A stretch of DNA of 7,118 bases from the NCBI GenBank assembly GCA_910588865.1, contig CAJUSJ010000077.1, positions 1-7,118 of the forward strand, read 5' to 3'. Shown here one piece after another: positions 1 through 5,475 of the stretch; the first letter of the stretch is position 1, and each line of letters starts with the position of its first letter. Source of the stretch: an uncultured Lachnospiraceae bacterium (lineage in GTDB: Bacteria > Bacillota > Clostridia > Lachnospirales > Lachnospiraceae). Under the pieces are notes generated by a model. It was not told the DNA's origin. It did not search any database and was given only the letters and a program-made list of their open reading frames with translations. Both the position numbers and the translations under genes were made by a program.

Positions 1-316
1 GATGAAGGAGGATAATGACATGAGGGCGATTCAGGTGCTATTTGAGCCAGAGCTGGCGGCGGCGGAGGAGAGAGCGGAAAAACGGGGAGAAGAACGGGGA
101 GAAAAACGAGGAGAAAAACGGGGACAGAATTATAAGCTGGTGAGTCTTGTGTGCAGAAAATTAAGGAAAGGGAAAAGGCCAGAGGTTATAGCGGAGGATC
201 TGGAGGAGGACTTGGATTTGATCAAGGCCGTATGCCAGGCGGCAGAACGTTTCGCGCCGGGATATGAGGAAAAGAAAGTGTTTATGGAGTGTTCAAAGGT
301 ATTGGAAAATCAATAG
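1..316 (+). CDS. Rpn-like PD-(D/E)XK nuclease family protein, C-terminal part (gene starts left of window)
   Basis: This is the last 104 codons of an open gene cut by the left edge; base 2 starts a codon. It aligns with the 3' end of the full-length gene at 4512-5453, from the residues MKEDND to the shared end KVLENQ and TAG stop, with about 18 base differences in the roughly 200 bases after the linker. The visible part holds no catalytic residues. It has a charged linker of four EKRG-like units (two in the other copy) and a helical C-terminal module (KLVSLVCRKLRKGK, then PEVIAEDLEEDL). By analogy with the full copy the missing part would be the nuclease-like domain, but whether it is intact cannot be seen. 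Its stop is followed directly by the degraded hydrolase remnant, matching the Rpn-hydrolase order at the right end. Confidence 0.75.
   Translation, partial: MKEDNDMRAIQVLFEPELAAAEERAEKRGEERGEKRGEKRGQNYKLVSLVCRKLRKGKRPEVIAEDLEEDLDLIKAVCQAAERFAPGYEEKKVFMECSKVLENQ
75..122 (+). repeat. Four tandem 12-bp units encoding an EKRG-like linker
   Basis: Four near-identical 12-bp units (75-86, 87-98, 99-110, 111-122; typical unit GAGAAAAACGGG) encode EKRG, EERG, EKRG, EKRG between the nuclease-like part and the C-terminal helical module. The right copy has two units at 5236-5259. The change is a multiple of three, so the frame is kept and only linker length varies. Slippage at a short tandem repeat is the simplest cause. 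Confidence 0.85.
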
Positions 317-329
317 TGTGTGGGAGGGG

Positions 330-511
330 GATTTGATTTTACCCGTTTTAACCCGGAATTTTGGGATAATCTGGAGAGACAGATTGGTCAGCTGGACGCG
401 TTGGGGATTGAGGCGGATGTGATTCTTTCTCATGGGGAGGTGTATGTGCGGCATGAGAGGATTCAGCTGCCGGAGGGACAGTATATGGCGGTTCGGATGA
501 GGGAAGTATGG
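330..511 (+). pseudogene. Remnant of DUF5060/DUF4038-type glycoside hydrolase gene with three internal deletions
   Basis: Compared with the intact gene at 5476-6957, this remnant keeps only residues about 179-211, 363-373 and 479-493. The N-terminal domain, the start codon, its ribosome site and both putative catalytic glutamates (E252 and E329 of the intact copy) are gone. The 453- and 312-bp deletions are multiples of three, so the surviving pieces still read in one frame. The former TGA stop (6955-6957) is TGG here (509-511), so the frame runs on to a stop at 638-640. The resulting ORF could begin at GTG 320 and encode 106 residues, but no ribosome site serves it. It is a relic and almost certainly not an enzyme. 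Confidence 0.9.
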
Positions 512-596
512 GACTTATATGTCAATTGCAAGTTATGTCGCGGAAATGGTTCCTTATTATCCAGGATTTGTGAAGAAAAAAAACATCTGCTTCCTG

Positions 597-610
597 TTTC
601 GTTGACGAAA
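597..610. promoter_or_regulatory. Candidate operator: 14-bp dyad over the -35 box of the GH1 promoter
   Basis: TTTCGTTGACGAAA has perfect 6-bp arms (TTTCGT and ACGAAA) around a TG centre and covers the -35 hexamer, which is where a repressor would act. The RpiR-type regulator encoded at 3275-4168 is the obvious candidate ligand, but that link is inference. The matching segment is absent from the right copy. Confidence 0.5.
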
Positions 611-630
611 GAAGGATTCAAGGCTAGAAT
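602..630 (+). promoter_or_regulatory. Sigma-A type promoter for the GH1-malic enzyme operon
   Basis: TTGACG (602-607) and TAGAAT (625-630) each match five of six consensus bases and are exactly 17 bp apart. Transcription would begin near 637, leaving a leader of about 34 bases before the GH1 start at 671. A purine-rich ribosome site (AAGAAGG, 657-663) lies 7 bases before that ATG. Confidence 0.7.
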
Positions 631-670
631 CAAGGCATGAGATAAACGGGAAAGGAAAGAAGGTATCACG

Positions 671-2101
671 ATGAAAAAAATTCAAACAGGATTTCCGGAA
701 GATTTTTTGTGGGGCGGTGCCATAGCCGCGAATCAGGCCGAGGGAGCTTACCTTGAAGACGGAAAGGGACTGGATATTTCCTGCGGATTTGCTCACGGAA
801 TCAAATATGATTATGACCCGGTGATAGACCCCAGCAAATTTTATCCGACTCATGAGGCCATTGATTTTTATCACCGCTACAAGGAAGATTTGGCGTTGAT
901 GGAGGAAATGAATTTTAAGGCGTTCCGCACATCGATCAACTGGTCTAGAATTTATCCAAACGGGGATGACGAACAACCCAATGAAGCGGGATTGAGATAT
1001 TATGAGGATTTGTATGATGAGATGCGTAAACGCGGGATGGAGCCAGTGGTTACGCTGAGTCATTATGAGACGCCGGTTCATCTTGTGGAAAAGTATGGGA
1101 GTTGGAGAAACCGTAAACTGATCCGGTTCTTTCTTCGGTATTGCGAAACCGTATTTACAAGGTATAAGGGAAAGGTAAACTACTGGCTGACTTTTAATGA
1201 GTTAAATAATATGCGCAGGATGCCTGGCGGCGCGGGGGGAATTTTCTTTGAGGAAGGTGAGAACAGGCAGCAGGTTGTGTATCAGGCAAGTCATCATATG
1301 TTTGTCGCCCATAGTCTGGCAGTAAAACTCTGCCATGAGCTATGCCCTGGGGCAAAGATTGGCTGTATGCTTTCTCTCAGCAATACATATCCCCATACCT
1401 GCAACCCTAATGATGTATTTGAGACAATGGAGCTGCGCCGCCGTTCTCTTTTTTATGGAGATGTTATGGTACGGGGCTATTATCCCAATTATATTGCCCG
1501 TGTCTGGGATGAGGAAGGTGTTCAGATAGAAATGAAGGATGGGGATGAGGAGATCATCCGGCAGCATACTTCTGATTTTCTGGCATTTAGTTATTACCGC
1601 ACTTCTACCCATGAATACGGACAGCCGTTTTATGGGGATACCGGAGGAGATCAGGGTACGCCTAACCCTTATTTGGAGTCCACGCCGTGGGGATGGCAGA
1701 TTGATCCCGTGGGATTGCGCTATACATTAAATGAGCTTTATGACCGTTACCAGATACCGCTTTTTGTTGTAGAAAATGGTCTTGGCCAGGTAGATGAGAT
1801 ATCGGAAGACGGAAAAATCCATGATGATTACCGGATTGATTATATTCGGAAGCATGTGATAGCATTGAAAGAAGCCATTAAGGACGGAGTGGAAATTATG
1901 GGTTATACCTACTGGGGGCCCATTGATATTGTTTCCGCCGGAACCGGAGAGATGAAAAAAAGATACGGATTTATTTATGTGGACCGGGACAATGAAGGCA
2001 ATGGTACTCTGGAAAGAAGAAAAAAAGATTCCTTTGAATGGTATAAAAAATTGCTGGCTTCCAATGGGGAATTCATTCTGGAAGAACAGAGGAGGGGTTG
2101 A
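671..2101 (+). CDS. 6-phospho-beta-glucosidase, glycoside hydrolase family 1
   Basis: This cytoplasmic enzyme of 476 residues hydrolyses beta-glucosides phosphorylated at C6, giving glucose 6-phosphate and an aglycone or sugar. Family 1 landmarks run in order: FPEDFLWGGAIAANQ at residues 8-22, H131 in the SHYETP segment, acid/base E177 in TFNELN, Y309, nucleophile E368 in VVENG, and W415. The phosphate-binding pattern of the 6-phospho members is present: S422, K430 and Y432 within VSAGTGEMKKRYGFIYVD. Length is normal for the family. It follows its own promoter and overlapping dyad and is the first gene of a pair with the malic enzyme, which starts one base after its stop. No PTS transporter is in the window, so substrate uptake must be encoded elsewhere. 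A 6-phospho-beta-galactosidase is less likely; the exact beta-glucoside cannot be told. Confidence 0.93.
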   Translation: MKKIQTGFPEDFLWGGAIAANQAEGAYLEDGKGLDISCGFAHGIKYDYDPVIDPSKFYPTHEAIDFYHRYKEDLALMEEMNFKAFRTSINWSRIYPNGDDEQPNEAGLRYYEDLYDEMRKRGMEPVVTLSHYETPVHLVEKYGSWRNRKLIRFFLRYCETVFTRYKGKVNYWLTFNELNNMRRMPGGAGGIFFEEGENRQQVVYQASHHMFVAHSLAVKLCHELCPGAKIGCMLSLSNTYPHTCNPNDVFETMELRRRSLFYGDVMVRGYYPNYIARVWDEEGVQIEMKDGDEEIIRQHTSDFLAFSYYRTSTHEYGQPFYGDTGGDQGTPNPYLESTPWGWQIDPVGLRYTLNELYDRYQIPLFVVENGLGQVDEISEDGKIHDDYRIDYIRKHVIALKEAIKDGVEIMGYTYWGPIDIVSAGTGEMKKRYGFIYVDRDNEGNGTLERRKKDSFEWYKKLLASNGEFILEEQRRG

Positions 2102-2102
2102 C

Positions 2103-3278
2103 ATGAATTATGAAGATAGAGCCATGAAATTACATGAAGAGGTAAGGGGAAAATTAGAGATAAGGTCCCGGGTATCCCTAAAAGACAGGGAGAATCTGGC
2201 GCTGGCCTATACGCCGGGGGTGGCGGCTCCATGTTTAAAAATCAAGGAGGATGTGGGAAAAAGCTATGAATTGACCCGACGTTGGAATACCGTGGCAGTG
2301 GTTACAGATGGAACCGCGGTGTTAGGGCTTGGAGATATCGGGCCGGAGGCGGGAATGCCGGTTATGGAAGGCAAATGTATTTTATTTAAGGAGTTTGGGG
2401 ATGTGGACGCGATTCCTCTTTGTGTCAGAAGCAAGGAGGTGGATGAGATTGTCCATACCATCGCGCTGCTGGCCGGAAGCTTCGGGGGTGTGAATCTTGA
2501 GGATATCAGTTCGCCAAGATGCTTTGAGATTGAAGAAAAACTGAAAGAAATCTGTGATATCCCGGTATTCCACGATGACCAGCATGGTACGGCGATTGTG
2601 GTAACAGCAGCCCTGATCAATGCCTTAAAACTTACAGGCCGGAGGCTGGAAGAGATTAAGGTGGTGCAGAACGGGCCGGGAGCGGCCGGCACAGCAATTA
2701 TTAAAATGCTTTTAGGACTTGGCGTAAAAAATATTATCGCGGTTGATGAGAACGGGATTCTTTTGCCGGAAAGAGACAGGGGAATGACGGAGCATAAGCG
2801 GCAGCTTGCCTGTCTTACAAACCCACAGCAGGTCAGCGGTACACTGAAAGACGCGGTTAAAGACGCGGATGTTTTTATTGGGACCAGCGTAGCGGGCTGT
2901 CTCACATCTGAAATGATCGGAACAATGAAAAAAGACCCTGTAATCTTCGCGTGCGCGAATCCGATTCCGGAGATTTATCCAGAGGAAGCCAGCAGGGCTG
3001 GGGCGGCGGTTGTCTGTACCGGGCGAAGCGATTTTCCAAATCAGGTAAATAATGTTCTGGTATTTCCGGGGGTGTTTCGGGGCGCGTTAGATGCCCGGGC
3101 AAGCCAGATTACAGAGCATATGAAAATCGCGGCAGCATATGCTGTAGCGGGAATCGTGAAGGAAGGGGAATTGTCCCCGGAGTATATTCTGCCGTCTATC
3201 TTTGATGAGCGTGTGAAAACAGCTGTTTCGGCAGCCGTATACCAGGCTGCCTGTGAAGACGGGGTCAGCAGGGTTTAG
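2103..3278 (+). CDS. Malic enzyme (malate dehydrogenase, oxaloacetate-decarboxylating), short bacterial form
   Basis: The enzyme oxidatively decarboxylates malate to pyruvate and CO2 with NAD or NADP. It has 391 residues, the usual size of short bacterial forms without a phosphotransacetylase-like tail. Visible landmarks: catalytic Tyr36 in YTPGVA, catalytic Lys91 in MPVMEGK, divalent-metal ligands E133 and D134 (NLEDIS) plus D158 in FHDDQHGT, the dinucleotide-binding loop GPGAAG at 191-196, and NPIPE at 286-290. The ATG at 2103 is chosen over an upstream in-frame ATG at 1977 because GGAGGGG sits just before it and the upstream reading lies inside the GH1 gene. One base separates it from the GH1 stop, so translation is probably coupled. 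Its TAG overlaps the opposing regulator stop. Cofactor choice cannot be read safely. Its pairing with a phospho-glucosidase is unusual. Confidence 0.93.
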   Translation: MNYEDRAMKLHEEVRGKLEIRSRVSLKDRENLALAYTPGVAAPCLKIKEDVGKSYELTRRWNTVAVVTDGTAVLGLGDIGPEAGMPVMEGKCILFKEFGDVDAIPLCVRSKEVDEIVHTIALLAGSFGGVNLEDISSPRCFEIEEKLKEICDIPVFHDDQHGTAIVVTAALINALKLTGRRLEEIKVVQNGPGAAGTAIIKMLLGLGVKNIIAVDENGILLPERDRGMTEHKRQLACLTNPQQVSGTLKDAVKDADVFIGTSVAGCLTSEMIGTMKKDPVIFACANPIPEIYPEEASRAGAAVVCTGRSDFPNQVNNVLVFPGVFRGALDARASQITEHMKIAAAYAVAGIVKEGELSPEYILPSIFDERVKTAVSAAVYQAACEDGVSRV

Positions 3279-4168
3279 TCCATAGAATCTATGGAATCAG
3301 AAGCGCTGTAAAAATAACTTCGCTCAACTTTTCTTTGTGAGAAGAGAGTGAGGTTATGTTTATTTTTCTCGTAGTCCAGGGAGAAAATCTGTCCATATAA
3401 GCAGTCCAACAGGAAAAGCATACCGGTTCTTGACGCGAAAGACCCCATCTTGAAACGGCTTTCCGGACATGGGATTCGAAGGGTGGCTGCCGAAAAGTTT
3501 TCATATGGCCACGGGTTTTCGGTAGCGGTTACGAGGACAAAGGGGATCTTGCCGCTTACAAGCTCGTCTACAATATAGTGTATCTGCCGGCTATTACAAT
3601 AATGTGATATGACGAGCGCCGCCTGATTTACTTTTGGGTTGGAAAGCAGGCATTTGGCCTCGGGGAAGCCATTTAATGCCTCTAAAGTGGAAGGTTTGCC
3701 TATCCTGGTAAGCTTATAGTGAAAATCCTCCGCTAAGATCAAGGATTCACCGCGGCCGTAAATGTGGATAATATCGGCTCTCGCAAGCATCAGGGCAGCC
3801 CTGCGAAGCCCGTTGTAATCCAGACTGTGGAAGGCGGTTTGCAGGGACTGTGAGGTCAAATTGAAAAAGGTTTCCGCAATCTCTTTTTCACTGGTATTCG
3901 GGTCCAGAGGGACATCTATGTGGATATGGTGATGATTGTGAAGATAAGCGTTTATTTCTGACGCGAGACGGATTTTAAATTCCGCGAATCCCTTCGTACC
4001 GAGTTTTTTGCATAATCGGATAATGGATGCCTGGGAAACATAGCATTTTTCGCTGAGTTCTTCCAGTGAAAGGTTTATAACAATTCGGGGATTACTTTCT
4101 ATAAAGTCGATGATCTGTTTTTCAGAATCTGTTAGCTTTTTCTTTCCAAATAACTGTTCTATAATCAT
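3275..4168 (-). CDS. MurR/RpiR-family transcriptional regulator (HTH plus SIS domain)
   Basis: This DNA-binding regulator has 297 residues. The N-terminal HTH_6 domain (about 1-77) includes the helix-turn-helix SLEELSEKCYVSQASIIRLC near 34-53. A sugar isomerase (SIS) domain covers about 125-240 and starts with the IHIYGRGES segment; this domain usually binds a phosphosugar effector. Two oddities are a histidine cluster in the linker (HNHHHIH, 77-83) and SHYCNSRQI near 188-196 where related SIS domains usually have a Ser-Gly-containing loop. The ATG is supported by AGGAGG (4175-4180) six bases upstream, and a good promoter lies at 4229-4258. It faces the GH1-malic enzyme pair and overlaps the malic enzyme stop by four bases. 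Control of that operon by a 6-phospho sugar is the likely role, but this is inference from position and family. Confidence 0.9.
   Translation of the reverse strand: MIIEQLFGKKKLTDSEKQIIDFIESNPRIVINLSLEELSEKCYVSQASIIRLCKKLGTKGFAEFKIRLASEINAYLHNHHHIHIDVPLDPNTSEKEIAETFFNLTSQSLQTAFHSLDYNGLRRAALMLARADIIHIYGRGESLILAEDFHYKLTRIGKPSTLEALNGFPEAKCLLSNPKVNQAALVISHYCNSRQIHYIVDELVSGKIPFVLVTATENPWPYENFSAATLRIPCPESRFKMGSFASRTGMLFLLDCLYGQIFSLDYEKNKHNLTLFSQRKVERSYFYSASDSIDSMD
3279..3295. other. Perfect 7-bp hairpin between the convergent stop codons
   Basis: TCCATAGAATCTATGGA forms a 7-bp stem with a 3-base loop, starting right after the malic enzyme TAG and lying inside the last codons of the regulator gene. 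There is no T-run on either side, so it is not a standard intrinsic terminator. It could protect the 3' end or slow polymerase at the convergent junction. Confidence 0.4.
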
Positions 4169-4228
4169 TGGAATCCTCCTTTATGATGGGATTTGGCTGT
4201 CTTGTTTTGTTATAGGTCTATGGGTTTC

Positions 4229-4258
4229 ATTATAGCAGAGGGTTTCTTAATTCTGCAA
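4229..4258 (-). promoter_or_regulatory. Promoter of the RpiR-family regulator, with extended -10
   Basis: On the minus strand, TTGCAG (4253-4258) and a perfect TATAAT (4229-4234) are 18 bp apart. A TGC just before the -10 gives the extended TGn motif. The predicted start near 4222 leaves about 54 bases before the ATG at 4168. The half-palindrome ATAGGTCTAT (4212-4221) lies at the start site. Confidence 0.75.
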
Positions 4259-4262
4259 TTTA

Positions 4263-4272
4263 TTTCATGAAA
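4263..4272. promoter_or_regulatory. TTTCATGAAA palindrome just upstream of the regulator promoter
   Basis: This is a perfect 10-bp palindrome four bases upstream of the -35 box of the regulator gene. Its TTTC/GAAA arms resemble those of the dyad at 597-610, but the inner spacing differs (2 against 6 bases), so one protein binding both in the same way is doubtful. Autoregulation is possible but unproven. Confidence 0.3.
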
Positions 4273-4273
4273 A

Positions 4274-4511
4274 TTGTGGGGAAGGCGCATTGATGGAAAC
4301 CGCCCGGGGCCGTTGCTTTTTTGCTCTGTTCATGGTAAACTATAAAAAGAGCAAAGATTTCTCAGAACCCTGACAGCAGGTTGGGCGTATTGGGGCAGGA
4401 GCCCCGTCTTGAAAATTCTCATTTTCTTTAGAAATCAGATGCTTTGAATCCATGTGTAAAAGTAAAAACCACCGTGCTTTTCGCGGAAGGAAACAAAAGA
4501 GAGGAGAAGGA
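4274..4511 (+). promoter_or_regulatory. Leader of the Rpn-hydrolase pair: inverted repeat and hairpins, weak promoter signals
   Basis: This stretch has no convincing gene. It contains an 8-bp inverted repeat TTTGCTCT/AGAGCAAA (4320-4327 and 4348-4355) around a 20-base spacer that includes a -10-like TATAAA (4341-4346) without a good -35. Further on are GGGGCAGGAGCCCC (4392-4405, 5-bp stem), GAAAATTCTCATTTTC (4411-4426, 6-bp stem) and the short dyad TTTCTTTAGAAA (4423-4434). No T-run follows the stems. The promoter call is weak. Confidence 0.3.
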
Positions 4512-4514
4512 GTG
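4501..4514 (+). promoter_or_regulatory. Ribosome binding site and GTG that set the start of the Rpn-like gene
   Basis: GAGGAG (4501-4506) precedes GTG 4512 by five bases. The in-frame ATG at 4452 has no ribosome site and would add a basic extension of 20 residues. From memory of the family, relatives begin close to the ETLQWHP segment, which supports GTG 4512. Confidence 0.7.
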
Positions 4515-5453
4515 GAAAAGGAAACATTACAATGGCATCCGGTGTTTTGCGCCGCCATGGAGGTGGAGTTGGAAGGGGTGGAGGGAATCCAGTTCCACCG
4601 GGAGTACAACCTGGCCAGAAAGCCTCTTCAGGTGGACATCGTGATCGTCGACGAGGAGAAAGAGGAAGAGTCCAGGAGAAGAAAGAGGAAAGGGCTGGCC
4701 GGGATTCTGCGCAGGTACAATATTGTTGAGTACAAGAGCCCCGATGACACCCTGAGCGTTGATGATTTCTACAAGGCCACCTCCTACGCGGGCCTGTTCA
4801 AATCGGAAAGCCCCCGTGAAGACGGAATAAAAGCCCATGACATAGCCATAATCCTGGTCAGTTCCCAAAGACCGTTAAAGCTCTTGAAATACCTGAGGGA
4901 TTATTGTAGTATGAGGGTAGAGGAAAAGGAGAAGGGAATCTATGAGTGTGAGGGGAACTGGATCTTTAAAACCTATGTGGTCATAGCCCATCCCCGGTAT
5001 GGAGGGTCCTACCCATGGCTCAACAGTTTGAGCAAAGACCTGGGAACAGAGGACAGGAAAGGGATAGGGAAGCTGCTGGAGGAGGCGGATGAGAAAAAGG
5101 ATGGAAGAAGGGACGCGATCCTGGAGCTGGTTTTGAGAGCCAACCCAGAGATGGCCAGGAAGATGAAGGAGGATAATGACATGAGGGCGATTCAGGTGCT
5201 ATTTGAGCCAGAGCTGACGGCGGCGGAGGAGAGAGCGGGAAAACTGGGAGAAAAGCGGGGACAGAATTATAAGCTGGTGAGCCTTGTGTGCAGAAAATTA
5301 AGGAAAGGGAAAAGGCCAGAGGTTATAGCGGAGGATCTGGAGGAGGACCTGAGTTTGATTGAGATCATATGCCAGGCGGCAGAACTTTTCGCACCAGAAT
5401 ATGAGGAAGAGAAAGTATTTATGGAGTGTTCGAAAGTATTGGAAAATCAATAG
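4512..5453 (+). CDS. Rpn-like PD-(D/E)XK nuclease family protein (recombination-promoting nuclease / putative transposase type)
   Basis: The protein has 313 residues from the GTG start. The N-terminal half looks like a PD-(D/E)XK nuclease core: D42 in the strand PLQVDIVIVD, then E73 and K75 in NIVEYKSPDD, the spacing expected for D...ExK metal-dependent nucleases. After SVDDFYKATSYAGLF a helical middle part follows. Residues about 237-250 form a charged linker of two short EKRG-like units, and the rest is a helical module ending in KVLENQ. I recognise the general architecture from Lachnospiraceae, where such genes occur in many copies and are annotated as Rpn-family or putative transposases; a true cellular role is not established. 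The hydrolase gene starts 22 bases after its stop. A truncated second copy lies at the left edge. No transposon ends are visible. Confidence 0.8.
   Translation: MEKETLQWHPVFCAAMEVELEGVEGIQFHREYNLARKPLQVDIVIVDEEKEEESRRRKRKGLAGILRRYNIVEYKSPDDTLSVDDFYKATSYAGLFKSESPREDGIKAHDIAIILVSSQRPLKLLKYLRDYCSMRVEEKEKGIYECEGNWIFKTYVVIAHPRYGGSYPWLNSLSKDLGTEDRKGIGKLLEEADEKKDGRRDAILELVLRANPEMARKMKEDNDMRAIQVLFEPELTAAEERAGKLGEKRGQNYKLVSLVCRKLRKGKRPEVIAEDLEEDLSLIEIICQAAELFAPEYEEEKVFMECSKVLENQ
5236..5259 (+). repeat. Two 12-bp linker units, counterpart of the four units at 75-122
   Basis: Units 5236-5247 and 5248-5259 encode GKLG and EKRG. The left copy has four units. The flanking bases match well, so the 24-bp difference is a clean gain or loss of two units. 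Confidence 0.75.
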
Positions 5454-5475
5454 TGTGTGGGAGGGGATTATTATC

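Larger units (their letters stand above)
1..749. repeat. Left copy of a segmental duplication (Rpn-like 3' end, hydrolase remnant, GH1 5' end)
   Basis: Bases 1-569 and 688-749 align in the same orientation with 5162-7069. Matching pieces by my reading are: 1-329 with 5162-5466 (24 bp longer here because of the 12-bp repeats), 330-428 with 6011-6109, about 429-457 with 6563-6591, 459-569 with 6905-7015, and 688-749 with 7009-7069. The left copy lacks about 544, 453 and 312 bp of the hydrolase gene. The right copy lacks 125 bp before the GH1 gene. Gene order and orientation are the same in both. The left boundary of the repeat lies outside the window. Confidence 0.9.

Noticed and set aside
75..122. 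CRISPR-like or regulatory repeat array
   Set aside because: The units are contiguous 12-bp coding repeats without spacers.
557..1081. 174-codon minus-strand ORF
   Set aside because: It is a shadow of the GH1 gene, with no ribosome site or recognisable domain.
1977..2102. Earlier in-frame start for the malic enzyme
   Set aside because: It lies inside the GH1 coding sequence and adds 42 residues unrelated to the family; ATG 2103 has its own ribosome site.
2264..2905. 213-codon minus-strand ORF
   Set aside because: It lies antisense to the malic enzyme; its Ser/Pro/Ile-rich composition is typical of a reverse-strand shadow.
4301..4322. Intrinsic terminator (GC-rich stretch then T-run)
   Set aside because: The CCGCCCGGGGCCG stretch does not fold into a stem with a usable loop before the T-run.
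4320..4355. Insertion sequence ends
   Set aside because: The inverted repeats are 8 bp, only 20 bp apart, and enclose no transposase or target duplication.
4452..4511. Upstream ATG start for the Rpn-like gene
   Set aside because: It has no ribosome site and adds a basic extension; GTG 4512 has GAGGAG five bases ahead and fits the family start.
5359..5475. Earlier in-frame start for the hydrolase
   Set aside because: It overlaps the Rpn-like gene in another frame and adds 39 residues without family similarity.
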